Positions 16,900 to 25,101 of a stretch of 64,000 nucleotides of DNA are shown one piece after another. Made by a program: the position numbers and the translations under genes. The notes below the pieces were generated by a model, which did not search any database, was not told the DNA's origin, and saw only the letters and a program-made list of their open reading frames with translations. Source of the DNA: Marinobacter sp. es.048 (GTDB taxonomy: Bacteria; Pseudomonadota; Gammaproteobacteria; Pseudomonadales; Oleiphilaceae). The stretch's first letter is position 1. Each line of letters opens with the position of its first letter. Where the stretch lies: positions 124,001 to 188,000 of the forward strand of contig NZ_FYFA01000001.1 in assembly GCF_900188435.1 (NCBI RefSeq). The letters run 5' to 3'.

Positions 16900-18132
16900 T
16901 CACGATATAACGCCGCGCTCACGGAGCGCCTCAATCTCGACTGCGGACAGTCCCGCAATCTGCTGTAGAACCTTTTCCGATTGCTCCCCCAACAGTGGCG
17001 GCGCTGTGCGATAAGTTACTGGCGTCAGTTTCAACTTGATCGGATTACCGACCGTTGGCACCTTACCCAGGACCGGATGGCCAACGGATTGTTTCATGTC
17101 CCGCGCCAGAACCTGGGGATCATCAAATACCTGATCCAGAGTATTAACCGGACCACAGGGAACCCCGGCCTCCTCGAGGATTTGCACCCACTCCAGAGTA
17201 GACCGCATCACCGTCGTCTGCCTCAATCTGGGGATCAGCTCCCTGCGGTTTGCCACCCTTGCACGGTTAGTCGCAAAGCGCTCATCGTTTGCCCACTCGG
17301 GATGGCCGAGCACGTCACACAGCCGGGCAAACTGTTGATCGTTGCCCACGGTCAGCACCATGTTGCCATCCGCCGTAGGGAAATCCTGGTAAGGCACAAT
17401 ATTGGGGTGGGCGTTTCCCATCCTGGCCGGTGCATTGCCCGTGGTCAGATAATTCATCGCCTGGTTGGCCAGGCACGCCACCTGCACATCCAGCAGCGCA
17501 GTTTCCACATACTGGCCCTCGCCGGTCCGATCCCGGTGGCTGAGGGCGGCGAGCACACCCACAGTCGCGTATAGCCCGGTCATGATGTCTGTCAGGGCCA
17601 CCCCTACCTTAACGGGACCCGCGCCGGGCTCACCGTCCGGCTGCCCGGTGATACTCATCAGTCCGCCCATAGCCTGGATCAGAAAGTCATATCCGGGCCG
17701 ATTCGCGTAAGGGCCATCCTGGCCAAACCCAGTAATCGAGCAGTAGATAAGTTTCGGATTGATGTGCTTCAGGTTGTCATAATCCAATCCGTAGTGTTTT
17801 AGGCCACCAACCTTGAAGTTTTCCAATACCACATCCGATTCAGCCACCAACTTGCGGATCAGCTCCTGACCCTCCGGGTGCGCGATATCAATCGCCAGAG
17901 ACTGTTTATTCCGGTTGGCGGTCAGGAAGTAGGCAGAGAGCTCAGCGTTACCATCAGCGCCCTGCAGATAAGGAGGCCCCCAGGAGCGGGTGTCGTCTCC
18001 GGTTCCTGGGCGCTCGATCTTGATGACCTCCGCGCCCAGGTCACCGAGGATCTGCCCCGCCCAAGGGCCAGCCAGAACTCGGGAAAGATCCAGCACACGC
18101 AGGTGAGACAGGGATCCTGCCATCCGATTCAC
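16900..18132 (-). CDS. Class III CoA-transferase (CaiB/BaiF family)
   Basis: The 410-residue enzyme moves CoA between carboxylic acids through an aspartyl-CoA intermediate. Its N-terminus (LRVLDLSRVLAGPWAGQILG) and the GAEVIKIERP segment are characteristic. Asp in GLYATVGVLAALSHRD or the nearby TDIMTG segment is near the expected active site; I cannot place it exactly. It follows the dehydrogenase gene with a 15-bp gap and closes ABC operon 2. The context suggests it activates a dicarboxylate, possibly the dehydrogenase product. Confidence 0.87.
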   Translation of the reverse strand: MNRMAGSLSHLRVLDLSRVLAGPWAGQILGDLGAEVIKIERPGTGDDTRSWGPPYLQGADGNAELSAYFLTANRNKQSLAIDIAHPEGQELIRKLVAESDVVLENFKVGGLKHYGLDYDNLKHINPKLIYCSITGFGQDGPYANRPGYDFLIQAMGGLMSITGQPDGEPGAGPVKVGVALTDIMTGLYATVGVLAALSHRDRTGEGQYVETALLDVQVACLANQAMNYLTTGNAPARMGNAHPNIVPYQDFPTADGNMVLTVGNDQQFARLCDVLGHPEWANDERFATNRARVANRRELIPRLRQTTVMRSTLEWVQILEEAGVPCGPVNTLDQVFDDPQVLARDMKQSVGHPVLGKVPTVGNPIKLKLTPVTYRTAPPLLGEQSEKVLQQIAGLSAVEIEALRERGVIS

Positions 18133-18147
18133 CTCGCAACCGACGTT

Positions 18148-19617
18148 TTAGCGCATGCCACCTAGGCACAGGTATTTGAGCTCCATGAACTCGTCCAGGC
18201 CATAACGCGAGCCTTCCCGGCCAAGGCCGCTTTCCTTGACCCCGCCGAATGGCGCCGCCTCGGTAGAAATGATCCCATCGTTGATACCAATCATGCCGGT
18301 TTCCAGGGCCTCTGCCACGTGCCAGATGCGCCGGATATCGTTGCTGTAGAAGTAGGCTGCCAGACCGAATTCCGAATTGTTGGACATAGCAATCGCCTGT
18401 TCCTCGGTATCAAAGCGGAATAACGGCGCCACAGGACCAAAGGTCTCCTCACTGGCCACTAGCATATCCTGAGTGACGTCGGTGAGGATGGTCGGCTCAA
18501 AGAAGGTACCACCGAGGGCGTGCACCTGCCCTCCCAGGGCCACTTTTGCACCCTTGCCTGTGGCATCAGCGATGTGGCGCCGGACCTTGTCCAGAGCTGC
18601 CTGGTTGATCAGCGGGCCCTGGTGGGTTTCACCCTCAAGGCCTGCGCCCACCACCATCTTGCTGACGGCTTCCTTCAGCTTTTCAACAAATTGATCATAC
18701 ACACCGGACTGGACATAGATGCGGTTGGCACAGACACAGGTCTGCCCGGTGTTGCGGTACTTGGAGGCCATCAATCCAGTCACAGCGGCATCGAGATCGG
18801 CGTCGTCAAAGACGATGAACGGCGCATTGCCTCCGAGCTCCAGGCTCACTTTCTTAACCGTGCCACTGGCCTGGCGCATCAACATTTTGCCCACCGGTGT
18901 CGAGCCGGTGAACGACACCTTGCGAATCACCGGATTGGTAGTCAGTTCCTCGCCTACCTCAGGCGCCCGGCCTTTCGAACAGGTCACAATATTGATAACC
19001 CCGGGCGGGACACCGGCCTCCTCCGCCAGTACCGCAAGGGCCAGCGCACACAGCGGAGTATCTTCTGCCGGTTTGACCACCACCGGGCAGCCTGCCGCCA
19101 GGGCTGGGGCCACCTTACGGGTGATCATCGCCACCGGAAAATTCCAGGGTGTGATCGCCGCCACCACCCCAATGGGTTGTTTAATCACCACGATGCGCTT
19201 GTCACGGCCATGGCCCGGAATCACGTCGCCATAGGCCCGCTTGGCCTCCTCGGAGAACCATTCGACGAAACTGGCGCCGTAACCCACCTCGCCCCGTGCT
19301 TCTGCCAGCGGCTTGCCCTGCTCCGCGGTCATCAACCGAGCCAGATCTTCCTGGTTCTGCATCACCAGATCAAACCACCGACGCAGGATTCCGGCACGCT
19401 CCTTGGCCGGACGCGCCCGCCATTCAGGCCCGGCCGCCTCGGCTAACTGAATCGCCTGCCGGGTATCGTCGACACCCATATCTGGCACGTTGGCCAGATG
19501 TTCGCCATTAGCCGGATTGGTCACCGGCAACACATTACCCGAACGGGCCTGGACCCATTCGCCATTGATATAAGCGCCTTCGCGCAGCAGTTCCGGATTC
19601 GTCAAACTGATAGTCAT
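18148..19617 (-). CDS. Succinate-semialdehyde dehydrogenase-like ALDH
   Basis: This 489-residue NAD(P)-dependent aldehyde dehydrogenase has the GabD pattern: ITPWNFPVAMITRK, GSTPVGKMLM, catalytic Glu in SLELGGNAPFIVFDDAD, and catalytic Cys in NTGQTCVCANRIY with the paired cysteine typical of GabD. ATG 19617 has GAGGG upstream; a GTG four codons earlier overlaps the TetR stop. Position between a TetR regulator and a CoA-transferase suggests oxidation of an imported compound to succinate or a related diacid. Confidence 0.85.
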   Translation of the reverse strand: MTISLTNPELLREGAYINGEWVQARSGNVLPVTNPANGEHLANVPDMGVDDTRQAIQLAEAAGPEWRARPAKERAGILRRWFDLVMQNQEDLARLMTAEQGKPLAEARGEVGYGASFVEWFSEEAKRAYGDVIPGHGRDKRIVVIKQPIGVVAAITPWNFPVAMITRKVAPALAAGCPVVVKPAEDTPLCALALAVLAEEAGVPPGVINIVTCSKGRAPEVGEELTTNPVIRKVSFTGSTPVGKMLMRQASGTVKKVSLELGGNAPFIVFDDADLDAAVTGLMASKYRNTGQTCVCANRIYVQSGVYDQFVEKLKEAVSKMVVGAGLEGETHQGPLINQAALDKVRRHIADATGKGAKVALGGQVHALGGTFFEPTILTDVTQDMLVASEETFGPVAPLFRFDTEEQAIAMSNNSEFGLAAYFYSNDIRRIWHVAEALETGMIGINDGIISTEAAPFGGVKESGLGREGSRYGLDEFMELKYLCLGGMR

Positions 19618-19625
19618 CACAGCCC

Positions 19626-20309
19626 TCACAGCAGATAGCTTTCAATTACATCCCTGACAAACGCAGCGTAGTCGTCAACAGCAACACTTTGGTCGCGGTA
19701 TTTCCTGCGTTTCAGGTACCAGTCCTGCAACAGGGCCTTGATCATCGAAGCCACCAGCCGGACATTTCTCGGCTGGTACACGCCTGCCTTGATACCGTCC
19801 TCAATAACGTTCAGGAAAATGTCTTCGATCTCCAGCTCGATGGCGACCGCATCGCGCTTTTCCGGCGCCGGCAGACTCTTCGCTTCCATATAGGAGAAAT
19901 AAAACCAGGCCCGCATAAGCTCGCTCAGATAAAGGTGCGCCTTGATCGCAGAAAACAGCTTGTCACGTACATCAACCACCTCGCCAGTGTAGTGCAACAG
20001 GGTGCGGCGGGTGATGGTGAAGCCATGGCTCTGGATCAGGTGGATCAGGTCGTCCTTGTTGCGGATGTAGGCATAAAGGCCACCCATGCTCATGCCAGAG
20101 TCCGAGCAAAGATCTCTCAAGGTCATGGCGTGGAAGCCCTTGGAATTGGCCAGTCTCAGCGTCGACTCGATGATGCGAATCAGGTTCTTGACCGCCGTCG
20201 CCTCCTTCTTGATGCTGATCCTGTCCTTGTTCTGGCGATAAACCTCGCGGACCACATCCTCCTTGGACATGCTCAACTCGTTGCGAAATGCCTCATAGTT
20301 TTCGATCAT
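19626..20309 (-). CDS. TetR-family transcriptional regulator
   Basis: The 227-residue protein has a TetR helix-turn-helix at about residues 47-95 (LRLANSKGFHAMTLRDLCSD, then SMGGLYAYIRNKDDL) after an unusual 45-residue N-terminal extension. The C-terminal ligand domain is divergent, as usual. It lies within ABC operon 2, between livF and the dehydrogenase, so it probably controls that operon in response to the transported compound or its CoA ester. Palindromes at 25003-25014 and 25065-25080, upstream of the first gene, are candidate operators. Confidence 0.85.
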   Translation of the reverse strand: MIENYEAFRNELSMSKEDVVREVYRQNKDRISIKKEATAVKNLIRIIESTLRLANSKGFHAMTLRDLCSDSGMSMGGLYAYIRNKDDLIHLIQSHGFTITRRTLLHYTGEVVDVRDKLFSAIKAHLYLSELMRAWFYFSYMEAKSLPAPEKRDAVAIELEIEDIFLNVIEDGIKAGVYQPRNVRLVASMIKALLQDWYLKRRKYRDQSVAVDDYAAFVRDVIESYLL

Positions 20310-20354
20310 TGGTACCACGCCTGTCCGCTCCTGCGGCGGGGATTATACTTCAGA

Positions 20355-21059
20355 TTATGCCACCGACAGGAATCGGTCTTGGGTGGCCTGATCAGCCCTG
20401 AGTTCTTCACTGCTTGCCTCGTGCACCACCTGGCCCTTTTCGAGGATGTAGGCCCGCTGGGCATGCTTGAGGGCAAACCTCACGCTCTGGTCGGTAAACA
20501 GGATAGTTGTAGTCTGGCTAAGATCGTCAATCAGCTCACCAATCTGCTGGACGATCACTGGGGCCAGGCCTTCATTGGGCTCATCCAACAACAACAGCTT
20601 TGGCTGAATCATCAGCGAGCGCGCTACCGCCAGCATCTGTTGCTGGCCACCAGACAGAGTTGCACCGTCCTGATCTGCCCGCTCACCCAGCATCTCGTAT
20701 TTATCGAGGATACCACCCACCGTCCAGCGGGCAGCACTGCCTTTGCGTTGATACGCTGCCACATCCAGATTGTCCCGAACTGTCAGCCCTGGGAATATAC
20801 GGCGATCTTCTGGCACATAACCGATGCCTGCGCGAGCAATCCGGTGGGCTGGCCAGCCCTGAACCGGCTTGCCATCATAGATCACCTCTCCGGACCTCGG
20901 AGGAGTCAGACCCATAATGCTTTTCAAGGTAGTGCTCTTTCCCGCGCCATTCCGGCCGAGGATGCATACCGTCTCACCGGCTTCGAGCTGAAGGGTGACG
21001 CCCTGCAAAGCCTGGCTCTCGCCGTAGAACGTCTGGATATTGCGAACATCAAGAATCAT
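20355..21059 (-). CDS. LivF-type ABC transporter ATPase (cluster 2)
   Basis: This 234-residue ATPase has Walker A GRNGAGKST, signature TLSGGQQQMLAVARSL and Walker B LLLLDEPNEGLAP, with the normal LivF length. It overlaps livG by 4 bp. Its sequence differs clearly from the cluster 1 LivF, so the two transporters are not a recent duplication. Confidence 0.88.
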   Translation of the reverse strand: MILDVRNIQTFYGESQALQGVTLQLEAGETVCILGRNGAGKSTTLKSIMGLTPPRSGEVIYDGKPVQGWPAHRIARAGIGYVPEDRRIFPGLTVRDNLDVAAYQRKGSAARWTVGGILDKYEMLGERADQDGATLSGGQQQMLAVARSLMIQPKLLLLDEPNEGLAPVIVQQIGELIDDLSQTTTILFTDQSVRFALKHAQRAYILEKGQVVHEASSEELRADQATQDRFLSVA

Positions 21060-21838
21060 TGGTTGGCCTCCTCGACTGCCTCGTCGTCTTCCTCACCCAG
21101 GTAGGCACGACGAACCTCCGGATGACTTTTCACTTCTTCCGGCGTACCGGCAAAAAGCTTCTCTCCCCGGTGCATGACCAGAATACGGTCTGCCAGATTG
21201 AAGACCACATCCATGTCGTGTTCAGTTATCAGGAATGTGTAGTCGCCGCTGTCCGCCAGGCTCTTGATCAGCCGGGTGGTACGCCGGGTTTCATCCGGAG
21301 TCATGCCCGCTGTGGGTTCATCCAAAAGAACCAGCTTGGGCTGTGTTGCCAGCACCATGGCGATTTCAAGCAGGCGCTTGTCACCGTAACTGATCACTTC
21401 GGCGCGCTGCTCCTTCAGACTATCGATGCCCAGACGTTTGAGATACTCGACCGCTTCCTGCTGGATACCCGTGTTGCGTGAAGCAATGTTGAACAGTTTT
21501 CGGCTGTGGCCATGATAGGCGGACAACACCACCTCGACGTTCTCCTGTACCGACATCTCGGGGAAGATATTATTGATCTGGAACGAACGGGACACCCCCA
21601 TGCGGCTGATCTTGTGAGGAGCCAGACCAGTGATGTCCATGCCGTCGAGAATAATCTTGCCTTCCGTCGGTTGCATCCGTCCGGAGACCATGTTGTAGAA
21701 GGTAGTCTTACCAGCGCCATTAGGACCGATGATGGCGATGGTTTCTTTCGGCATCACCTCCATATTGATTGCGGATACAGCGGTAACACCTCCAAAGCGC
21801 TTGGTAAGGTTATCGATGGTCAGGATCGGACTACTCAT
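21056..21838 (-). CDS. LivG-type ABC transporter ATPase (cluster 2)
   Basis: The 260-residue ATPase begins MSSPILTIDNLTKRFGG at 21838, where ATGA overlaps the livM stop; a longer frame to 21856 is not needed. Walker A is GPNGAGKTT and Walker B is LVLLDEPTAGMTP. The signature region (EVISYGDKRLLEIAMVL) shows the divergent form seen in many LivG proteins. An acidic C-terminus (EEDDEAVEEANQ) is present. Confidence 0.88.
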   Translation of the reverse strand: MSSPILTIDNLTKRFGGVTAVSAINMEVMPKETIAIIGPNGAGKTTFYNMVSGRMQPTEGKIILDGMDITGLAPHKISRMGVSRSFQINNIFPEMSVQENVEVVLSAYHGHSRKLFNIASRNTGIQQEAVEYLKRLGIDSLKEQRAEVISYGDKRLLEIAMVLATQPKLVLLDEPTAGMTPDETRRTTRLIKSLADSGDYTFLITEHDMDVVFNLADRILVMHRGEKLFAGTPEEVKSHPEVRRAYLGEEDDEAVEEANQ

Positions 21839-22788
21839 TTCTTCACCTCCATCCACCAGTCAATAATGGTGCCCAGCAACCCCTTGCGAAAGAAGATCAC
21901 CATCACTGCCAGGATGACACCCAGAACCAGCATCCAGGCTTCTGTATAAGTGGTGATCCAGGTTTCCAGCAATACGAACGCAGCAGATCCGATGAACGGA
22001 CCCAGAAAATACCCGGTGCCGCCAAGGATTGCCATCAGGATGGGTTCCGCAGACATGGACCAGTGCAGCAGTTCGGGGCTGGCTACTCGCAGGAACGGGG
22101 CTATCAGACCACCGGCCAGGCCAGCAAACGTGCCGGCGATGACGAAAGCCACCAGCCGGTACCTGCGTACGTTCAACCCGGCAAAGGATACCCGTTCGGG
22201 GTTCTGGCGGATGGCCTTGAGGATCATGCCGAAGGAGCTGCGGCAAATGACATAGAGCACCACCGACGCAATAGCGACAATACTCAGAACCACGTGGTAA
22301 TAGACCGCAGGATTGGCCAGAGCCAGATCAATGCCGAGACCGAATGAACCAAGAGTAAAACCGGCAATGCCGTCACTGCCGTTGGTCACCGACCGCCACT
22401 GATAGGCAATGGCAAAGACCATCATGCCAAATGCCAGAGTAAGCATGGCAAAGTACACTTCATTGAGCCGGACACTCAGGAAGCCAATCACCAGCGCAAG
22501 AGCTGCAGACACCCCCATGGAAACCAGAAGGCAGGCCAGGAACGGCCACTCCAGATGGATCAGCACCAACGCAGTGGCATAAGAACCAATACCGAAGAAG
22601 GCCGCATGCCCGAAACTCAGCATGCCGGTATAACCGAAAATCAGATTAAAGCTTGCAGCAAACAGACCCAGGATCAGAATTTCGGTAAAGATAAATACAT
22701 AAAAATAGGAAGCAATCCAGGGCACCGCAACCAGCCCTGCAATCACCATGGCCAGAATGGCCATCAGAACCTTCATCTTAATGTTCAT
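21835..22788 (-). CDS. LivM-type ABC permease (cluster 2)
   Basis: The 317-residue integral membrane protein has the LivM pattern, including FNLIFGYTGMLSFGHAAFFG (about 47-66) and the coupling loop MILKAIRQNPERVSFAGLN (about 188-206). It overlaps both neighbours by 4 bp. It forms the channel with LivH of the same operon. Confidence 0.88.
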   Translation of the reverse strand: MNIKMKVLMAILAMVIAGLVAVPWIASYFYVFIFTEILILGLFAASFNLIFGYTGMLSFGHAAFFGIGSYATALVLIHLEWPFLACLLVSMGVSAALALVIGFLSVRLNEVYFAMLTLAFGMMVFAIAYQWRSVTNGSDGIAGFTLGSFGLGIDLALANPAVYYHVVLSIVAIASVVLYVICRSSFGMILKAIRQNPERVSFAGLNVRRYRLVAFVIAGTFAGLAGGLIAPFLRVASPELLHWSMSAEPILMAILGGTGYFLGPFIGSAAFVLLETWITTYTEAWMLVLGVILAVMVIFFRKGLLGTIIDWWMEVKK

Positions 22789-23654
22789 GCCGTTGCTCCC
22801 TTACCCATAATGCCGTGTGGCTTGAACAACAGAACCAGTGCCATACCTACAAACGGCAACAGCAGGTTCACTTCCGGCAGGTAACGGCCACCGAAACCAT
22901 GAATCAGTCCCAGGATAATGGCGCCGATGAGAGCACCCGGAAAGCTGCCAAGACCGCCGATGACCACCACAATGAAGGACTCGATAATGATCTTGTCTCC
23001 CATGCCAGGGTCCAACGCGCGCATGGGCGCTGCCATAACACCGCCAACGGCGGCCAACCAGGCACCGAACGCAAAGACGCCGGTCACTACCATTCTGGTG
23101 TTGATGCACAGCGCCTCGGCCATATCCCGGTCCAGTGCAGCTGCCCGCATGATGCGGCCGACGCGGGTACGGTTGAACACGTACCATAGCCCGGCCAGCA
23201 GCAACAGGCCGACAACGATCACAAACAGGCTATAGGTAGCAACAGAACTGCCCAGCAGCTGCACCGAACCAGCAAGCAGCTGTGGAGGCTGGACCACATA
23301 AATACCGCTACCCCAGATCATCCGCACACTCTCGTTGATAATCAGGAGAATGGCGAAGGTCAGTAGCAGGCTGTCTGCCACGTCCCGGGAATAGATGAAG
23401 CGCAACAGAACCCGGTCGATGATCACCGCCAGGATGGCAACGCCAACAGGAGCCAGGAGTAAGGCAGACCAGAAAGGCATGCCTGCAATATTGATCAGGG
23501 TGAATGCCAGATAGGCCCCCAGCATGTAGAGAGCCCCGTGGGCAAAGTTGATGATGTTCAGAACACCAAACACGATATTCAGGCCCACTGCGATGATGAA
23601 CAGCAGCAGCCCGATATCGAGACTATTTAGCAACGCCGCTCCGATGCCAGACAT
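22785..23654 (-). CDS. LivH-type ABC permease (cluster 2)
   Basis: The 289-residue permease has the hallmark GLNIVFGVLNIINFAHGALY near the N-terminus (about 24-43) and the coupling loop MRAAALDRDMAEALCINTR (about 169-187). It follows the binding-protein gene after a 76-bp gap that contains a stable hairpin, consistent with higher expression of the binding protein than the permease. Confidence 0.88.
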   Translation of the reverse strand: MSGIGAALLNSLDIGLLLFIIAVGLNIVFGVLNIINFAHGALYMLGAYLAFTLINIAGMPFWSALLLAPVGVAILAVIIDRVLLRFIYSRDVADSLLLTFAILLIINESVRMIWGSGIYVVQPPQLLAGSVQLLGSSVATYSLFVIVVGLLLLAGLWYVFNRTRVGRIMRAAALDRDMAEALCINTRMVVTGVFAFGAWLAAVGGVMAAPMRALDPGMGDKIIIESFIVVVIGGLGSFPGALIGAIILGLIHGFGGRYLPEVNLLLPFVGMALVLLFKPHGIMGKGATA

Positions 23655-23683
23655 GGATTACCTCATTACGTTAGGGCCGGTTT

Positions 23684-23707
23684 CGTGGCGCCCAGGAGGA
23701 CGCCACG
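23684..23707. other. Hairpin between binding protein and permease genes
   Basis: CGTGGCG and CGCCACG form a perfect 7-bp stem with a 10-base loop in the gap after the binding-protein stop (23731) and before livH. There is no T-tract. Such hairpins commonly protect the 3' end of binding-protein mRNA or attenuate read-through into the permease genes. Confidence 0.5.
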
Positions 23708-23730
23708 GCAAGCTAGTGAGAAGGTTCAGA

Positions 23731-24954
23731 TCAGAGCTTGCAACCGGTCTCTTCGATGGTGCGGGCTACTTTTTCACCGTCGAAGATCTGCAGGTTGGTC
23801 AAGGTCCGAATGCCGTGCTCGGCGTGCATCGGGCCGGAAACGCCCCAGTTCGGGCTGACCATGGCTTGGTTATCGCCTTTGCGGAAAGTAACGGTGCCGT
23901 TCGGAGCCTCCATGCTCATGCCACTGAGTGCCTTGGCCACAGCTTGGCCATCGGTGGTTCCGGCCATCTCCATCGCCTGTTTGTAGGCGTAGATGGCAGC
24001 GTAGGCTCCCTCGGCGTTATAGCTCGGAGGATTGCCGTAGGCATCGATGTAGGCCTTCACGAAACGGTCGTTGATGTCGTTGTTGTAGGCCTCGTACCAG
24101 TAGCGAGTGGACAGGTGCACACCCCCAGGCATTTCGTCACCCAGGGCCGAAAGTACTTCGGTGGCGGCACCAACGGTGAACATAACTTCCAGATCCTTCT
24201 CGAAGAATCCGCGGTTGTTGGCCTGGCGAATAAAGTTCACCAGGTCACCACCCCAGACGGAGATCAGAACACCCTCGGCATCAGAGTCCATGACCCGATC
24301 AATGAAGGGGGTGAAATCCTCGGCACCGAAGCGCGGAAAGTTAGTCTCCGAAATCAGGTTCACATCTGGCTTGATGTCCTTGAGGTAGTTGCCAAAGAAC
24401 TCCCAGGACTGATGACCGAAGGCATAGTCCGGACCAATAGTGGTCCAGTTGGTGGCGTCGGTTTCAGCCGCCACCATCGCCGCCGCTTTCATGTTCTGGG
24501 CCACGTTGACGCTGATGCGGTAGGTGAACGGGTTACACAGCTTGCCGGTGACATCCGGCGTGGCGGCGTGAGTGATGATCAGTGGTTTCTGAAGCTCTGG
24601 CATGGTCGGCACCATGCCCTGGGCCACACCCGAGCTGTCCAGCCCCACCAGGGCATCGGCACCTTCAGAGTAGACCAGTTTCCGGGCGGCTTGGATAGCA
24701 ACCGAGGCCTTGCCCTGGCTGTCCTCATAGATCATTTCGACCTGGCGACCCAGAATGCCACCGGAATCGTTGATTTCATCTACCGCCAGGTTAATGCCTC
24801 TCTGGGCAAACTCACCATAGGTGGCCGCACTACCGGAGAGAATGTAGATGCCACCGATCCGAATTGGATCCTCGGCATAACTGGTTCCAGCTGTACCCAG
24901 CGTGGCGGCGACTGTCATCGCAACCAGAAGTTTCTTGATGCTTATATTTTTCAT
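23731..24954 (-). CDS. Periplasmic binding protein of ABC cluster 2
   Basis: The 407-residue product has a signal peptide (MKNISIKKLLVAMTVAATLG to SYA-ED). It has a type I Leu/Ile/Val-type binding fold (IRIGGIYILSGSAATYG; LAVDEINDSGGILGRQVEMI). It is the promoter-proximal gene of the operon that continues through LivHMGF to TetR, dehydrogenase and CoA-transferase. The ligand is unknown; it may be a compound broken down to a semialdehyde. Confidence 0.87.
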   Translation of the reverse strand: MKNISIKKLLVAMTVAATLGTAGTSYAEDPIRIGGIYILSGSAATYGEFAQRGINLAVDEINDSGGILGRQVEMIYEDSQGKASVAIQAARKLVYSEGADALVGLDSSGVAQGMVPTMPELQKPLIITHAATPDVTGKLCNPFTYRISVNVAQNMKAAAMVAAETDATNWTTIGPDYAFGHQSWEFFGNYLKDIKPDVNLISETNFPRFGAEDFTPFIDRVMDSDAEGVLISVWGGDLVNFIRQANNRGFFEKDLEVMFTVGAATEVLSALGDEMPGGVHLSTRYWYEAYNNDINDRFVKAYIDAYGNPPSYNAEGAYAAIYAYKQAMEMAGTTDGQAVAKALSGMSMEAPNGTVTFRKGDNQAMVSPNWGVSGPMHAEHGIRTLTNLQIFDGEKVARTIEETGCKL

Positions 24955-25002
24955 GTTAATGCTCCTGTGTTCTTGTCTTTGTTTTCACTGGAACTGTCAG
25001 GC

Positions 25003-25014
25003 CCGTTATAACGG
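25003..25014. promoter_or_regulatory. 12-bp palindrome CCGTTATAACGG
   Basis: This perfect palindrome lies 49 bp upstream of the binding-protein start of ABC operon 2, where a promoter is expected. It is a candidate operator, possibly for the TetR protein encoded in the operon. It was seen directly; the regulator link is inference. Confidence 0.4.
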
Positions 25015-25064
25015 AACCTGTCTTAGTTGGTCTGAATGCGTTGTTCGCTCTATCGCAACCTCCT

Positions 25065-25080
25065 GCTGACCATGGTCAGC
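25065..25080. promoter_or_regulatory. 16-bp perfect palindrome GCTGACCATGGTCAGC
   Basis: A 16-bp dyad without a spacer lies 111 bp upstream of the binding-protein gene and 22 bp from the ligase stop. The size and perfect symmetry suit a TetR-family dimer site better than a terminator. Directly beside it, 25080-25113 holds two imperfect 17-bp direct repeats (CCCAATCATCGGGACAG and CCCAGTCATCGCGACAG). Confidence 0.45.
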
Positions 25081-25101
25081 CCAATCATCGGGACAGCCCA
25101 G

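Noticed and set aside
19689..21104. 471-codon plus-strand frame
   Set aside because: It runs antisense through the TetR and LivF genes; the peptide is typical of a high-GC antisense shadow, with no domain.
23548..25011. 487-codon plus-strand frame
   Set aside because: It is antisense to the binding-protein gene and its promoter; no recognisable motifs.
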